Shown: one piece after another, positions 26,745 to 40,554 of the stretch
Position numbering within the stretch: position 1 is the first letter of the stretch
How the letters are laid out: the number at the start of each line of letters is the position of its first letter
Assembly: GCA_002943765.1 (NCBI GenBank)
Contig: PQWQ01000004.1
Location: 1,426,001-1,490,000, forward strand
Source of the DNA: Psoroptes ovis
Taxonomy: Eukaryota > Arthropoda > Arachnida > Sarcoptiformes > Psoroptidae
DNA: 64,000 nucleotides
Reading direction: 5' to 3'
The notes under the pieces: model-generated
Database searches by the model: none
Seen by the model: the letters and a program-made list of their open reading frames with translations, nothing else
What the model was told of the DNA's origin: nothing
Translations under genes and position numbers: made by a program

Positions 26745-28911
26745 TAATTGAAATGACTCTATTTTCATTATTATTATTATCAACATTATCATCAACATTG
26801 TCATCATCATAATCATTATTATCATTATCATCATCGTCATCGTCATTCAATATTTGAATTAATTATGATTTTCATCATTTCATCATTTTTTTTTAATTCA
26901 ATTCAATTCATTTTAATTCAATTTAATTTTATTTTTTCTATTTTCATAATTCTCATGTTTTTTCAATGTTTTTTTTTTCAATTTTCTCTTCATCTCCATA
27001 TCCATTCATCTCTCCATCTTGCTCCTTTATTATGGATTATTATCATCTTTGACTATTCACAAACTCTGAGCATTGCAAGTACATGCGAATATATTATTGA
27101 ATGTGAAAGTGAAAAAAAATCCAATTCAATCATTAATTTGATGATTCAATACACATATGAACAAGTTCAGAAAATGAAATGAAATGAAATAAAAAGTTTT
27201 TTTTAACATTCTGACTTGACTTAATGTTATTCTGAATTCTTCATGATGATGATGATGATGATGATGGAATTCCGAACCAATTGGATTGAATTTTGAAAAT
27301 TCAATGTTAGATTCTTTTCATTTCTATTCATTTATTCAATGATTACATCAAATACCAGATATTTTGCTTGATACAAGATTTTTTTTTTGCTTGTTCGAGA
27401 TTCTTGAAACTTGAACTATAAATAAATAAATAATTCCATGTATTTCATTGATGTATATGTTCCATGAGTATATTTTCGTATATGTTCCATAATAAATACG
27501 AAATGAAATCCAGAATAAAAAAACTTTTTTCGGATATTTCATTATCATCATCATCATCATCATTCGAATTGAATAGCATTATTTTGGATTTCAAGTATAA
27601 ATATTACATATTACATTTTAGGCCTATTATTATCATTATTATTTATGTATGATTGCATGAATGTGTATAGATAGATATGCTTGTATCTGTAGATTTGAGC
27701 GTGTGTGTTTATTTGTATTTATGTTTATCTTTATGTCTATTTTTATATCCATATTTATCTGTGTCTATCTGTTCATCCATTTATCTGTCTATGCAATCAT
27801 TTATCCATATTTAACCATGTTGAATCTATCCATGGAATCAATCTCTAATAAATTTGTGTATGATCATCATTGATTCATCTTATTCATTTAATTTGATTTC
27901 ACATATCATTTGTAAAGAATATTCACATTAACTTGTAATAATATGAGAGTATGAAATATTTTGAATTGAATCGTTTTTTTTTTTGGAATTCGTTTTTGAA
28001 TTGCGTTATTGAATTAATCAATAATAATAATCTATGAATCAATGAATCTTTATTTTTCATTTTTTCTATTTCTTGGAACACTTTTAATGCAACATCCATT
28101 ACATCTTTCTTCATCTTTTACATCCATAATATTAGTAATAACAATAATAATAATATCAATATCAATAAATATATACAAAGCCGATAATATTGTTTTTTGG
28201 GTCCATTTGAAATAAAAAAAAATATAGAAATTGAATTATTATCATTATCCTTCTCTTTTGGATCAATTGTCAATTGTCATAATTCCCACATTTTTTTTTT
28301 CTTCTTCATCTTAACATTTTGACATAACTGCTTTCGATTCATTTCATTTATTCTCATTTTCGTATGAAATTATATGAAAATATGTAATTTTCGAAAAAAA
28401 ACATTATCTCCAAATGATACGATGGATGTATGCGCTAGTGTAAAATTGGGTACAGAATCCCCATAGAAAAAAATTGACAAACAATTCTGTACAAACAACA
28501 TTTTTTCAATTATATATTTGTTATTATTATAATCAGAAGATATTCAATTATATTTCATTTCAAATACATTACAAAAATATTCAGATGTTTTTCGGCTTGG
28601 ATTTTTACATATGAATTTACAAAGAATTGCGCATGTTTCAGTTTTGGCTTAATTTTATCCATCAATTTTCAATACAAAGCTTTCTCAAACAGCTATCAAA
28701 CATGTTAATATATTGAACCTTTTAAAATTGCCAAGAAGACTGCTAGCTGTTTATTTTTATTTTATTTTTTCACCGAAACACTTTCAAATGTTGAACATGT
28801 CGATTTTGTCGTCGTCGATTGTGGAATGTGGTTTTTCTTGTGCTTTCTTCTCTTGCCATCATCTTTCTCTCAGTTTTTCTCTCTCTTTCTGTTATTTGTG
28901 CTTGTCTGCAG

Positions 28912-29038
28912 ATTGAAAACAGAAAAAAATATTTCCATTCATTCATTTATTGAATCATTCAGTTCTCATTCAGTTCATTCAAATCCATTCACAATTCTCA
29001 ACAAAATACAAGCAAAAAAACACACTGTCAAATCGATG
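28912..29038 (+). other. Candidate internal exon (possible 5' UTR exon of the Toll-type gene)
   Basis: A long pyrimidine tract ending TTGTCTGCAG forms the strongest-looking splice acceptor in this part of the window. The segment that follows ends at GATG|GTAGAT, an acceptable donor. It contains no long conserved coding sequence and is rich in TTCATT/CAAA composition typical of UTRs. Its strand and position upstream of the receptor gene suggest a 5' UTR exon. This is inference from splice-site appearance only. Confidence 0.35.
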
Positions 29039-31291
29039 GTAGATGCATTGAATCAATGAATAACGACAACAACAGACCAACACATAAACAGCAGAACAAT
29101 CTGAAATATTTGAATGAATGAATTGTTCAATGTTTACCGCCACTGCTGCTATTTTCGATCCTTCTGCTACAGCCGCTGATCCTTATGCTGCTGCTGCTGC
29201 TGCTGCTAATGCTGCCTCACCAATCCATCTCCTCTGTTCTGTGGATCTCACATTTTTATTTTATCGTTTTTTAAGGGCTATTTTTTTGGATATATCGTTT
29301 GAAAATATATCAAAGGAAAATGTTTGGGAAAATTATAACAAAAACTAGCCATTTGTTCGACGATGATGATCATACGTTGTTTTGCCATCGGTCGGTGATG
29401 TTTCACTTCACAAAAATGATTCAGTTTTTTTACTTGCTGAGATATAATTTACTTTGAATCTTTTTCTTTTTGCTTTGATGGTTAAAGAAAATCTTTGCAT
29501 TTTTCTATTGGTTAGTGCTTTGTGTTGTATATTTTGAATTTGTGCATTTTTTTGAAATGTGAAATTGTTGTGTGTCTATAGACATTGAACAACAACAACA
29601 ACAACAACAAGAATGAATGAATGAATGAATGAATGCACGATCAAAGAAAACTAAACTGAAAAACTTGATCACAACTTGACACTCTCTCATCACCCCGCCG
29701 TTAATAATTTTCATCATAATATTTTTTTTATATGTTTTTCCTTATGCGATTCTAAAAATTGATTACGGATTCCTCGATATTTCAAAGAAATCAAAAAGAA
29801 AATTTCAAATATTTTTTCGTCTTAAATCAATGATTTAATATAATTCAAGAAAATCCAAAAAAAAATCGAATTCGCTCAAACACCTGCAAACGCTTTTTTG
29901 CTTGCTCATCATCATTTAAATCACCAATCAATCGATCGAATAAATCTAAATCTATGATCAAATCAAAATGATTTAAAAGCTTTTTAACCCTTTATCTATA
30001 CTTCATCTTCGTGCTGATTGAAATTCATCGTTTCTTCTTCTTTATTTCTTCGACCATCATTTCATTTAATGATGGTAATAATAATAATAATAATCAAAAA
30101 CATACATAAACTTGCTTAAATCACACAAAAAAATAGCCGAAAAATTTGTATTTTTATCTTATCATCATCATCATCAATAAACCAAATACCGAATACCAAA
30201 TCAATATCATCATCGTCATAATCATCATCATTAATATTATCATCATCATCATCATTCAAACTAATAAACAGCAAACCGAACATATGATACAATATGATCA
30301 ATGTTGTTTGTTTGTTTGTAAATTCATAAATTTATAAATAAATAGACATAAATAATATGAGTAAAAATAAACACATCATTGATCAACAGCAGAAACAACG
30401 ATTGTCCATTTGAACATCAAACAACAACAACAACAACAACAAGCGCAGCAATATCGGCAACAACAGTTGAACATTCATAAATCGTCGAATAAATGAATGA
30501 TTGACTGAAACTGAATGAATGAATGAATGAATGAAAAATGTTTAAATTTAATAAATAGAAATGGGTCAATACACACTCATACACACACACAAACACATCA
30601 ATAAATAAATGGAGAATAAAAATTATTGAAAATAATAATAATAATAATATCTTATAAATGTTATTGATGCTTGATTAAAGATTTATATTTATTAGATTTT
30701 TTCAATGTGTTTATTGTGTATGTGTTTAAATGGTGATTGTTGTGGTGGTGGCCAATCGTTCAATTGTGTTTGTGTGTGCTTAAAATGTGTATATTTGATC
30801 AGAGAAAATTATTGAAGAAATAATCCAAAGAAGATATTTGAGAAAATATCTTTAAATTGATGAAATAAAAATTTGAATACTTTGATTTTTGTTGATTTTC
30901 GTCAATAGTTTCTGTTCTGTCAAATCAAATCTAAATGTACAAATGTCAAATGTGTACAACAAACAAACACATCGACGATAACTCGAAAATCATAATGGTG
31001 ATGACCTCACTAAAATGATCAAAAATACTGTCCACTGTTTATGTGAATATGAATTAAATAATAACGAAATAATTGAATGAATATCGATATTCATTCACTA
31101 CAATTCATCGAAAATGAGCCAATCAATCGATCAATGAGAATTTTTTTTTTTGATCAAAATAATACGGAAATTTTGTTGAAAATTTCAAATTTAAAAATTT
31201 TCAATCGGAAAAATATTTTCGAAAATTGTGTTTCACCGATTTGATTTTCGTTTTTTGGAAATAATTCTCACCATTTTCTAAATAATTTCAG

Positions 31292-31399
31292 TTGTTTTCT
31301 CCACACCAATTTGCTATCAGATCAATTCAGAGTCAATACAACACCAAATAACAGCAACAGCATCAGCACCAACATATCAATTCATTCATGTCCATAATG
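31292..31399 (+). other. Candidate 5' UTR exon of the Toll-type gene
   Basis: It is preceded by TTTTCTAAATAATTTCAG (acceptor) and ends ATAATG|GTAAATT (donor). The 108-nt interval is C/A-rich and contrasts with the flanking A/T-rich sequence. It lies about 570 bp before the first ATG of the receptor frame. A start codon at 31,388-31,390 would add only four codons before the donor, so a mostly untranslated exon is the simplest reading. Confidence 0.4.
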
Positions 31400-31966
31400 G
31401 TAAATTTGCAAATCAATATGTGTGTGTGTATTTGTATTTGTTTAAAGTTATTTAAGTTGTAATTATAAAATACAAATCAAATAAAACAAACAAAAGCGAA
31501 ACTCGCAACTTTCAAATGCAAAATTTACATTATTCAAACTTCATCAATATTCAATTGCTTTCTTCATTTGTTTTTGCTTATTTTTTTCGAAAAAAAGGTG
31601 TTAAAGGTGTAAAAAGGTGTTATTATTATCATCATCATCATTATTATTGTTATTGTAATTTATTATTTGTTTATTTTGGTGTCAAATGGTGATGATGATC
31701 ATTGATTAATTGAATGAAAGAAAAGGTGAAAAAAATGAATGAATGAATTAAAGAAATGAAAATTATCAGTTCAATGATCATCAGTAATATTTATTGAATC
31801 ATTTTTTGTTTGAAAAAATGTAAACAAACATCACTCAATATGCCAATATACATTGTAATATTTGTGAGTGAAACAAAATAAATAAATGAATAAAAATATC
31901 CAAGAAAATATTTGCAAGATGAATGTAAACAAATGAAGGAATTGATTTAACAACAATAACAACAAA

Positions 31967-34900
31967 ATGAATTTATGTTTTTGTAAGAAAAAAAAATTGA
32001 AACGATTAAATTATTATCAAAAAATTATGTCTTCAACAACAACAACAACAACAACAAATCATCATTGGCCTCCTGATGATGATGATGTATGGTGGCCTAC
32101 AACAGCAACAGATCAAACTACCGCAAAATCATCAGTATCATCATCAATAGCCATCAAAGATGCAAAAATGGCCATCAAAGACCCATGCCAACAACAACAA
32201 CAAAAAAGAAAATGTTGGTGTTGGCGGTGGCGATGGTGGTGGTGTCATCAATATTATCATCATAATCATCATCATCATGATGATTCCTACTGCATCGATA
32301 TAACGCCCACTGTGATCTCTAATATTATTTGGGCATCATCAACATCAACATCATCATCAAGGTTTTCGTCCATAATGATACAAAGGACGAATAATGCCCA
32401 CATCAATAATAATAATAATAATCATCATAAAAATACTCAGTGTTCATCGTCAACATTGACATATAAATTATTGTTGTCGATATTTTTGATTATTTCAATT
32501 GTGATTAATTCAATAATGCCGATTAGTATGCCGCTAGTAAGTGGAGCAATGATCGCAAGCAATAGTCATCAATCGGTAACACCGGCCGGATGTCAGTGGC
32601 GACCTTTACGTAATTCATTATCATCGTCCACAATACATTCGGGCAGTCATCCAGACGATGCTTCCTTTTCTTCTTCCTCGTCATCATCATCATCATCTTC
32701 ACTAAGTCATCTGTCGATACATTCAGCTCATTCATTATCAGCCATTACCAGCTTACCATCATCATTATCTTCCTTGGCGACATCGTCTCCATCGTCGGGC
32801 AATCAACAGCAGCTATTAGAGTGCCATTTTCGTACGTTGAACGGTGCCCTTGACTCTGGTGTCAATTTGAATTTGATTCCGGCAGATCGAACACATGCAT
32901 TAAGATTGCAATGTGAAGATCTTCTTTTTCAATCGCAGCTACCTGAACGTACATTCCGTACGCTGCATCAATTACGAGAGCTTTATATTGAACGTTGTAA
33001 ATTAAGCGAGCTTTCAGCCGAAGTTTTTATTGGTCTCCAAGAGCTACGTCATCTTACCATCAAAACATATAATACTGAATGGGGAGACCTTAGTCTTCGT
33101 CTTTCTACCACCATATTTTCACCTGTTCGAAATCTTGAAACATTAGATTTAAGTGAGAACGGGCTCAGTCAATTGCCATCATCAATATTATGTCCGCTCA
33201 ATCGATTACAATTCATCAATGTATCGTCCAATTCATTCCAGGACGTAGCATCTTTAGGATTCAGTGCAAAATCTTCATATGAAGCCAGTACATCAACATC
33301 TGTGACAACTCCAGCCAACAAAAATGACTGCCGTCGACTTGATTCGATATTAAATTTAGACGGTAGTCATAATCGCATCAAAGTGCTCACTGATCGTGGT
33401 TTCTCTCGGCTACATTATTTACAAGTGCTCAATCTTCGCCAAAATTTAATAGCACGAGCTGAAGAAACATCATTGGCCGGTTTGGCCGAATTGAATCGTC
33501 TCGACCTGAGTAATAATCAATTAGTCGCATTGCCTGCTCGATTCTTTCAAGCAGTGAAAACAACATTAGCCGAACTTTATCTTCAAAACAATTCCATCTC
33601 AGTCATACCGCCAGGTTTATTTTCTGGCTTGGTCCAAGTAACTGTTCTTGATTTAAGCAATAATGAAGTAACATCTCATTGGATTGGACCTACAACATTT
33701 GCCGACATGTCTCGATTATTATCGTTAGATTTGTCACACAACAAATTGTCTCGTGTAGATGCTACCGTATTTCGAGCTTTGTATACATTACAATCATTAT
33801 CATTGAAGAACAACATTATTGAATCATTAGCCGAAAATGCTTTCATCAATAATCGTAATCTTCATACATTATCATTAAGTGGCAATCGATTACAAACATT
33901 AGATGCATCCAGTTTTACTGGTCTTGAAGTATTGAATGCTTTGTTTTTAGATGATAATCGACTACAAATCATACATCCAGCTTCATTTGCCAACATTACC
34001 GGTTTAATGGAATTAAATCTCAGCCAAAATCGATTGACCGTCATACCACAAGCAATACAAACATTGCATTCATTACGATCATTAGATTTATCGCACAATC
34101 AAATTCGTGATATATCATCCAATGCATCATATCGTGGCCTCGAACAATTGTACAGCTTAAATCTTGAAGGCAATATTATTGGAAATTTGAGTCGTGGTGA
34201 TTTTCTTGATTTACCTTCGCTTCGTGTGCTCAATTTGGCCAACAATTCGATCGCATCGGTAGAACAGGGCACATTTGACAACATTCCAGATTTACACGCG
34301 TTACGCCTGGATTCTAATAAAGTAAATGATATCAACGGTTTATTTGTTAATCTTCGTGATCTGCTCATGCTAAACATTTCGGCCAATCGAATACAAATGT
34401 TTGATTATGCAATGATTCCAGTCGGTTTACAATGGCTTGATTTACATGATAATCTTATTGAAAATCTTGGAAATTATTTCGAAATAGAGGCCGAACTCAA
34501 ATTGCGCACGTTAGATGCTTCGCATAATCGACTAATGGAAATTGATTCAAAATTAATCCCTGATTCGATCGAATTGGTCATGCTCAACCGAAATCAAATT
34601 AGTAAAATTGCTCCATTTACTTTTCTAAAGAAAGATAATTTGACCAGAGCCGATCTCAGCGATAATAGACTAACCACATTAGATTTGAATGCGCTACGAT
34701 TAAGTAAACCACCAACACGTCGACCATCACCAGAATTTATGATTGCTGGTAATCCATTCATTTGTGATTGTAATATTGAATGGTTACAACGTGCAACTGC
34801 AGCCTTATCAACACCATCACCGTCATTAATGATACTCACCAATAATGATCCATCACGACAGCTTCCACGTGTGGTGGATGCTAATCAAATTCAATGTCGA

Positions 34901-37271
34901 TTAGCATTTGGCCGCGGCCAACAACCAATGATGACAACATTAGCCGCTGCACGTCAATCACAATTTCTATGTTCATATCGTTCTCATTGTTTTGCTTTGT
35001 GTCATTGTTGTGAATTTGATGCTTGTGATTGTGAAATGACTTGTCCAGATAATTGTACATGTTTCTATGATCAATCATGGAATACCAACATTGTCGACTG
35101 TGGTCGTAATGGTCATCATGCAGTACCAACACGTATTCCGATGGACGTCACCGATTTATATCTAGACGGCAATAATATCGCTGAATTAAGTCCACACACA
35201 TTTATTGGTCGCAAAAATCTTCGTCATCTTTATTTGAACGCATCTTACATTCATACAATCAACAATCGCACATTCAACGGCTTGAAATCATTATTAGTTT
35301 TGAATTTAGCCGATAATCGACTAGTCACATTATATGGCTACGAATTTGAACGCCTAACTGATTTACGTGAATTATATCTCGAAAATAATTTCATTTCATC
35401 GATTGGAAATCGAACATTTTCAGCATTACGTTCATTACAAATATTACGATTAGATAATAATAAAATTGTTGAATTTGAATTATGGTCAATGTTATCAACG
35501 CTACCATCATTACATCAATTATATCTTGGTGGCAATGCTTGGTCTTGTCATTGCCAGTTTGTTGCTCAAATGATGGATTGGCTGCCTACACGACAGGATA
35601 TTATCCGTGACTTGGCTAATGTTCATTGTCAATACAATGAAACCTATTCATTACCATTAGGTGCAATGATAACTACAACCTCTAACATGGGCAGTATTTA
35701 TCAAATGAATGAAATTCAACAACAACAGCAAATGATTCGTGCAAATATTTCAGCCGCTTGTTTACAGTATGACGCTAAACGTGAATTAATAGCTGCATCA
35801 TCTTCATCATCGTCATCAATTGCAGTTAACGGCATGACTGGCAATGCGAACAATTCTAACAATCAAATTGAATTGTTTATTCCAATACTAGCATTGATTG
35901 TATTCTCAACATTTGGTGTTTTATTATTGTTAGCATCAATCGTTACCGCTGTTTTATATCGTCATGAAATATCTGTTTGGTTTTATGCTCGAACTGGCAT
36001 CAGACTGACAGGTTCCGGTAATGGTTCCAATAGAAAAGGTGGTCCAGGAAGACGAGGTCGTCATGGTCGTGGTGCTCGTCATGCAGATCATTATGATGCT
36101 GATTGTGGTGAAAAATTGTTTGATGCTTTTGTATCGTATTCGAAAAAAGATGAACAATTTGTTCAACAAATGCTCGCTCCTGAATTAGAATATGGCACAA
36201 CACCGATGCGTCTTTGTTTACATTATCGAGATTTGCCAGTTGCATCAGGTTTTGTGGCTGAAGCAATCATCGAAGCAATGGCTGCTAGTCGACGAACAAT
36301 CTTAGTTATTTCCGAGCATTTTCTTCGCGGTGAATGGCAACATTTTGAATTTAAAACAGCTCATCAAGAAGCATTACGATCACGAGCTCGACATAAGCTT
36401 ATTTTGATATTCGTTGGTCCTGTTGCTGGAAAAGATCTTGATCCAGATATTCGTGTTTGGCTTAAAACCGCCGGTAATACGTGTTTGCAATGGGGTGAAA
36501 AAATGTTTTGGGAGAAGCTACGTTATGCAATGCCTGAAATACCTGCAGCCAGTTCTGGTGGTGCTTCTTCAGTCAATTCTTCATCATCATCAACGACTAG
36601 TTCATTATATGGTCGCAAAGCACTGCAACTAAGTCACAATCTTCAAAATAAAACCTCAACACTGCCATTAAGTGTGACCGGCAGCCAGCAAATGATTGAT
36701 GGCTATCAGTCTCAACATCATCAATTATTAGGCGGCCAATTACATCATCCATTATTGGTCGGTGCTCAAACAACAACTTTAGGTCGACTACAACTTTCAT
36801 CATACGGCCATCATACACCTATGACGGATCATCCACCTTCGTTAGTTGGAGGTGGTCATCCACTATATTCACCATCATCAATTCATAGTCAACAATCAAC
36901 GTATGCTTATCCAACTTATCATCCGAGTGGTGTACCACCGCCAACCATAGCACCACCATTACCGCCAAATCAAATTAATGCTCCACCACAATCAACGCCA
37001 CCACCATTACCACCTTCGCATCCATTACATCAACGATTATTGTTCAATAATCATTCAAACGGATCAGGTTCTGGTTTATCAACAACAGTGACAACAATGG
37101 AATCATCATCAGGTTCAGGAGCATCTAGTTCAGGTCCACCATCATCACATCAACAACAACAACAATTGCCAGCAACATCGGCATCCGTAAATATTGGTCA
37201 TTTTCATCAAGGATCATCATCATCATCATCGGCAACTGGTCGTCATGGTGGTTCTCATACTCATCATCTTC

Positions 37272-37305
<34 letters not shown>

Positions 37306-37480
37306 GCAACATCAACAGCAACAGCAGCAGCAGCAACAACAACAACAATTATCAGCAAGTCAAAATTCAAATGATTCAAGCATATTGTTGACATCGAATG
37401 GTTCAGATGTATCTGGACAATCAACGATGCCATTCGTACCATCGGCATCATCAACAACGGCTGTTGCTGTACACATTTAA
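31967..37480 (+). CDS. Toll-like receptor, Toll-6/7/8 (Tollo, long Toll) type
   Basis: A single-pass cell-surface receptor read from one uninterrupted frame of 1,837 codons. In order there is a low-complexity N-terminal stretch, a hydrophobic signal-like segment (residues ~166-195, KLLLSIFLIISIVI), and a first leucine-rich-repeat array (~330-925) with a C-terminal cysteine cap (CDCNIEWL, ~932). A Cys-rich N-cap follows (~1015-1045), then a second LRR array (~1052-1190) with its own cap (CHCQF), a membrane helix (~1302-1330) and a TIR domain (~1384-1525; box 1 FDAFVSYS, box 2 RDLPVASG, box 3 FW). The tail of about 310 residues is rich in Ser, Pro, His and Gln. Two LRR blocks with several cysteine clusters and an intronless coding region fit arthropod Toll-6/7/8, which in insects act in tissue patterning and planar polarity more than immunity. 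The start is uncertain: ATG 32,375 (residue 137) would put the signal peptide near the N-terminus. Which paralogue this is cannot be settled here. Confidence 0.95.
37271..37348 (+). repeat. In-frame CAA/CAG array (polyglutamine)
   Basis: Mixed CAA and CAG codons encode two Gln runs split by one His in the cytoplasmic tail of the Toll-type receptor. The mixed codons suggest an older or more stable tract than a pure CAG run. Confidence 0.95.
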
Positions 37481-37983
37481 GTCAATTATTAATTATTATA
37501 AGTATAACTGATTTATGAATAAATTGATTTTTTAGAAAAAATCTTTCCAATCATATATATAAATACTTGTAAATATAAAAATATTTGTAAATAATTATAA
37601 TTATATAACAATAATCACACAATAACAAATATCAATAATGCAGAATATAACAATAACAGAATAATTGTCAACATTAATTATTGCTGATAATTAATTGATA
37701 TTAATTAACACTGATTTGAAAAAAATTAATTAATTACAATTAATTAATTAATTAATTTAATCAATTTCGTTTTTCAAAATTTTCAAAATTTTTTTTTTGT
37801 TCGTTTGTTTTTATTTTTATTAATTGTATTTCAAAATGTTTTTTTATATATATATATAAACTCTTAAATTATAATCATTATAATTATAATAATATTCGAT
37901 TAATCGATATCATCATCATTTATTGTATAATATACAGGAATTTATATTGAAAATATTGTAATATTTAAAATCAAATCAAATCA

Positions 37984-37989
37984 AATAAA
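37984..37989 (+). terminator. Polyadenylation signal of the Toll-type gene
   Basis: AATAAA about 500 nt after the TAA stop, followed by an A/T-rich segment. It implies a 3' UTR of roughly 530 nt of very A/T-rich sequence. Confidence 0.55.
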
Positions 37990-40082
37990 TACATATTTAA
38001 ATTTTAAAAAAAAACAACCCTGATTGATTGAATAATTGTAATTTGATCTTTTCATTGATTGATTTGTTTCAAATGTGATCTATTAAATTATTCAATCAAT
38101 CATTAGTCAATTTATTTATTGAATAAGTAAATATCAATGTTACCACTCCAGAATGACAATTGTGTAACATTGTTTTTTTTGGAAAAATCAATGATTACCA
38201 ATGAACAATGGTAACACCAAATATTATGATTTTGATTTGAACAAATTGAAAATTCCATTCAAATTTGAAATTGAATTAAATCAAATTTTGATTTGATTGA
38301 ATTTCAAATGTTTCAAATCAAAATCGTAACAAAACAGCAGCAGCAGCGACGTTTCTCCATCAAATCTAAAGAAATGAATTCAAAACAAATGAATGTCGAA
38401 GCCATCATCATCATTAAGTTTTCAAATTGAAAAAAATTCATCATTAGTTGTTCGCGGGCTGGGGCGATACATCATATTGGCTTCATAATTTGGCTTCATT
38501 CATTCATTTGAGCGAAATTCATTTTGTGTATTTTTTTCCGGTCAAAGCAAAAATTCATCATTTCAAAATGAATTCTGTGAATTCAATGAATGATGATGAT
38601 GAATTGATGATATTCGTTCATTTTCATTGAATTTTGTTTCGTTTCCTATCCCGAACAACAAGCATTGATTATTTATCAAATAAATGAATGAATCAATGAA
38701 TGAATGAACGTATATCTTCTGTGAACAAACAATCGATGACAAACGATTTTCAAAAAAAAAAGCTGAAAACGAATCCAAACGAGAAAGAACATAATGAACA
38801 AAAGGAGAATATTTTCGGATATTCTCTCAGTGTGTTGTGTTCAACCCAAATACGATTCTGTTCCAACAACAAAATCAAATCGATTTTCTCTGTTTCTTTG
38901 TTTTCAGTTTCGCCAAAGATGTTTTGATGTTGTTCTGTGTGTATTTTGATTTGAGCCATTTTCTGGCATCACATCCAAGCCAACAACAAAACAAAAACAA
39001 AGAAAGACAAAAACACGAACAAACCATGCCATCAAGCCAAATGCCTTGTGCTGGAGCAATTTGATTAGGAGAAATGCAGAAAATTTTGGTTCAAATTATT
39101 TCATATTCAATTTCTTCCAATTTATTTCCATTTCCATCTCCAAAAATATGCCAACAAATTCATTGTTCATTGCTTTTCTGTGTGTGTATATGCTGTGTGT
39201 ATTTTTCAGTGCATTCAATGTTCAAGTTTATCTTCCCAAAAAAAACCTTAGACTTTATGTACATTATGGACTATTTGGTCTGATATATACACACATAAAG
39301 TTTGATGTATAAACACACAGACATGAATTTCTGTGCACAGACATTGCATGTGAATGCAGCATCATGATGAACTTGGATTCTGCATTGAAACAGAACAAAT
39401 AATGATAATGAATTCGTATATTTGACATGACATGTAAATATTTTTAATTTTTTTCTATTGCAAATTCAAATAAGAATAATCAAATTGTAAGCACAAGTGT
39501 CCATGTTAAACTTTCAAATATTCCTTCGTTTCAAATTTGAATCTGAATCCGAAATTTTTCGATTTTCTCAATGATTGTTTATTATTATTAATAGGAAAAA
39601 AGATTTTTGTATACTTTGTATTTGCATATAAATGCAAACAAATGACCTAAACCATTGGCTCATTGACCGTACGGTTGTACGGTTCTAGATGTGTACATAG
39701 ATACCAATAGTTATACTTATATATTGCATATTATATATCATACAAATACCAAAACATATTCCCGAACGCCAAAGGTTCCCGGAGAACAAGGCTCTGTCAA
39801 ATTCAAGCTTTACCAAATGGCTCCATCGATTCTTGTGGTGGAAGTAAAGCGATAGAATCGAAGCCATGTGTGTTGTGTACGATCAGATCAAGTGATATAT
39901 ATATGAATGCGTATATTTCTCTGTATCTCATTCATTCTATCTATTTATTCATAAATTTTGACTGAAACAATTTTCATTTTTACCAAAAAAAAAAAAAAAA
40001 ACAAATTGAAAAAAGTGGAAAAAATTCGTGTACACTTTGAGTTCTCTGGCGAATAAACTGGTTCATAATAACAACAATAATA

Positions 40083-40254
40083 ATGGACCAAATATTTGAA
40101 TTTGCACGTAAAATCAATGATGATGATGATGATGATGACAATATTTGTTTTTGGTTCCTGCACAATCAAGCTAAAAGCAGTAGCAAGCAATCACCGTATT
40201 CGTACCGTATACACAAGACGCATACGGTTCGTTCTTCTGTGGAGAATATTTCGG
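40083..40254 (+). other. Candidate coding exon
   Basis: From an ATG at 40,083 the frame runs through a GAT repeat (poly-Asp), then 28 codons of ordinary, varied composition (AKSSSKQSPYSYRIHKTH...), ending at TCGG|GTAAAT, a good donor in phase 1. An internal acceptor (CACAATCAAG|CT, also phase 1) would give an 84-nt symmetric exon at 40,171-40,254. I do not recognise the protein. The exon phase matches the candidate terminal exon at 50,149. Confidence 0.25.
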
Positions 40255-40474
40255 GTAAATTGAATTATTGTCATTAGTATTATTATCATTAGAATTACCG
40301 ATGAAGACCAAGAAGTAAAAAATTCGGATAAACAAACTTGGAAAATGTGGAAAATACATTTTTTTCTTTGAAACACATTTTCCCATATATGTATTTGCAT
40401 GAGTATCAGCATCATATATTTTGGAATATATTAACGTATATGTGTGTGTGTTTGTGAATAATACATATCATATA

Positions 40475-40554
40475 TATGGTTGTCCTATAAGTTCTTGTCG
40501 ATTTTCTCTTAATATCCTACGATATAATCGGCAAAAACTTTTCGGACAGCCTAA
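40475..40554 (-). mobile_element. Mariner-type MITE, copy 4 (80 bp, inverted)
   Basis: It starts TATGGTTGTCCTATAAG and ends CTTTTCGGACAGCCTAA, with TA flanks at 40,473-40,474 and 40,555-40,556. Read on the minus strand its interior (CCGATTATATCGTAGG) matches copy 5, so copies 4 and 5 are the same subfamily in opposite orientation about 440 bp apart. Confidence 0.85.

Larger units (their letters stand above)
12001..28911. other. Gene-poor, repeat-rich AT desert (part 2)
   Basis: No gene with recognisable homology is visible. The region continues the microsatellite-rich background, with one mariner-type MITE at 25,923 and a minisatellite at about 22,960. Isolated codon-like islands (12,142-12,294 plus, 19,568-19,684 plus, 23,022-23,258 plus) are described in the findings. 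I could not assemble them into a coherent gene. Confidence 0.65.

Noticed and set aside
37125..37457. A 110-codon minus-strand frame rich in Val and Ala
   Set aside because: It is the antisense of the CAA/CAG repeat in the Toll-type gene.
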